From: Plutella xylostella | Lineage: Eukaryota; Arthropoda; Insecta; Lepidoptera; Plutellidae | Assembly: GCF_932276165.1 (NCBI RefSeq) | Contig: NC_064004.1 | Coordinates: forward strand, 2,118,001 to 2,182,000 | Direction of reading: 5' to 3' | DNA length: 64,000 nt | Shown here: piece after piece, positions 58,101-61,100 of the stretch | Layout of the letters: each line of letters opens with the position of its first letter | Numbering within the stretch: the stretch's first letter is position 1 | Program-made: the position numbers and the translations under genes | Notes under the pieces: generated by a model | What the model saw: the letters and a program-made list of their open reading frames with translations, nothing else | What the model was told of the DNA's origin: nothing | Database searches by the model: none

Positions 58101-61100
58101 AATAACAATTTTATCATCAGAAATCATCATCCCGAAGTCCATCGATAGAGCGCAGCGTATCGGAAGCAACTGTCGATGAAGATGATGATGATGAAGACAA
58201 CAGATCTGTGATAGTGCCCGCCAACAGGGCTGGGAATGCTACGTAAGTTACATGTTTTAAAATTAGATTTTTCTTAAATATGACAAACAACAGAGGTCTC
58301 AGAAAAAATCCTTGTGAAACCCCGAACGTAAAACCTGTTAAATTCTATATGTACATCCCAATTCAATTTATTTTAACAGCTGGACAGAATCTAAGCGGGT
58401 GCACACATGGCGAGGGGAGGTTGAACCAATTTACCTACTCGCCGCTAGTTCAGAATTAGATTTTTCATAAATATGACAAACAACGGTGGGCTCAGCAAAG
58501 ATCTCTGTGGAACACCACCTAAATTATATGTATATTATCGCAATTTTTCGTTTTTACCAGCTGGACAGAGTCAAAACGCGTGCACACATGGCGAGGTATA
58601 GTCGAGCCGGCGGACCGCGGCACCGCAGCGCCCGGGGGCTCCCCGCTGACGTCACTCAACCTGTCTCACAACCAGTTCACTCGCGTCTCACCCGTGTTGG
58701 CTTGTGCGGCGCCCGCGCTGAACACGCTGAATATGGCTTATAATTCACTCAGGTTAGTCGTTTGTTATAATGGGGGTTGACGGAAGTGGCTTCTTACTTA
58801 TACTGACGCTTCTAATTCCAACTGTGCAATCGTTTCAGCTGACTCTGTTTTAGGTAGTCAGCGACGAAACAGTTTATTTCTAGTGTTTGTTACTGGCAAA
58901 GAAGCCTGTTCACATATTATAATAATAAATATTTTCAAATCTCGCGCCCTGTGTTACATAAGAAATCAATCTAGGTATGAACTATTTTTAAGTATGGTTT
59001 TTTTTCTCAACAGATCCATGTCTTACGTTACGTCATACCCAACGAGTTTGAGGCAGCTAGACCTGAGTCATAACGAGATAACCTGCTGGCCCAGTTTACC
59101 GCAAGTGAGTATTACTTCATCGTTACCATCATCACATGCTGATCAGCTTCACAACCATCTGCTTTGGATAAAATTTGTCCACAGAAACAATTTACAGCAC
59201 ATAGTAAAAATATCCTAATTATCGTCCACTGCTGGACATATCTCAAGGGGTGCCACAATATCAGAGTATTTTAGAACATCCTCGGTCTTCTTAATGATTT
59301 TTAAAAGCATTAAAAAAAAATCCAAATAATACAGGCCCCAATTTAAAATAGCCTCCAGCGCCAACATCTTTCGACTTTTTAAAACCTTCACCTGTAAATT
59401 TTCTAATAGCAAAAAATGCTCTCCAGAGTAAACAACTTTTGGTTTTCGTACGCTTTATATATATGTAGTGTTTCTAATAGAAACAATGTTTTTTCTCATC
59501 ATGTAGCTGGAAAACTTCAGCTCTGCGGAAGGGGATCCTTTAGCCTGCTACTGCCGCACGCCAGCCGTCTCTGCATCATCAGGTAATGGGAGCTATTGTA
59601 AAGCAAATACACTCAAGAGCAATGAAAACGTTCCAGTGGAATATGGAATGGAACTGACAGGTGAAACTTTTTCATTGCTCGCGAGTGTAATAAATTTAGC
59701 TCTGTAATCAACCGGTTTTTTTTCAGTTCTGTCAATACATTCTTCTTCTGTAAGTGCCTCTCTATTACTGGAGGTTGACGATTAGCTCTGCATACTACTT
59801 TCTGGTATTTGCTAAACGTCTGCTTTTCTACGCTGGTCCTACCTATAAATCTGTATTCAAAGGATTTTTAAGAGGCTAACGATGGCGTTAGACTATTCAC
59901 ACATTTGAAGAATGAATTTAAAAATTCCCCACCATCAAGCCATATTCCAAAGATCTCAAATGCATAGGCAGGCAAAAATATTAAATCATTAATTTATTTG
60001 ACGTTTCTATTAACTTCTCAGGCGCCGTGCGGCCTCGCTCCGGTTGCGTGCGAGAGCAGCTGCTGAGCGCGGCGTGCCCCGCGCGCCGGCATCTCACGCT
60101 TGAGGGGTTGAGGACTTTGGTAAGGACTTCAAAATGTATACATACATGCTTGTTTTTTTTATAGAATATGTGATAGAGCACTTGTAATTAAAATCAAAAT
60201 ATTTACTGTAATCAACTGCACATTTAGTAAAATATATTATGAATGCAATTCCGACACAAACAGTTTATTTCTAAGACTCGTGAGTGGAAGATAGATTATT
60301 CATGAAATAAATGACACAATAATTATTAAGTACTCTATAACTAAATAATTAACACTAAACTAGAAAGCAAATGCTGGAAGATAGATGAATGTAATTATAT
60401 TTTATCGATTGAAAGTTTTGCTGATAATTGTACATTAGGACTTAATAATAATAGGTAGGTAGGTATCTGCTTAAGATATGATTACCCCATTTGGCTAGAA
60501 ATCCCGTAAACGGCTTTTAGCTGGACGGTTTTAGAAGCCTGATTGTAATACATAGGTAAGTATTCAAGATGCCTTTACAAGAAGAAAGACGGAGAAAAAT
60601 GTGGAGTCTGTCTAAGCAAGTTGTCCTTATGATGATGATGTATTTATTGCAGATCCTAGCCAACAACATGCTGTCGCGCATCCAGCTGACGACGGATGAC
60701 GACGGCCACATCTCCGAGTCCACCGACGACTCCGCCGCTGATGAAGATGATGAGTGGGTGAGGAGCATTTTATTATATTCACAACTCAAGTAATTTTGTT
60801 GTAGTCACTTAACCCCTTTAATCAGTGGCGACATCTACAATAAATACGCGCAAGCACCATAGTCAAGATATAGATCCTTCAAAGAGATATCAAAAACGAC
60901 TGACAGATGGCATGAACAAAAACAAACAAACAACATAATAGCAAATCGTAGGATTCAAAGAATCGCCTTGCTTAATCCTCGAGGAGGATCCTCGTTTTTC
61001 AATAGAAAGAAGTATTCACTATTCTTCGAATACCATACGACAGGGCAATATAGCATTTTCGTAAAGTTTATTTTTTTCTGCGTTTTATACAAGTTTAATA

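Noticed and set aside
60653..60793. Start of a new gene at 60569-60793
   Set aside because: The coding part is Lrrk exon 22; the preceding ATG lies in the intron.
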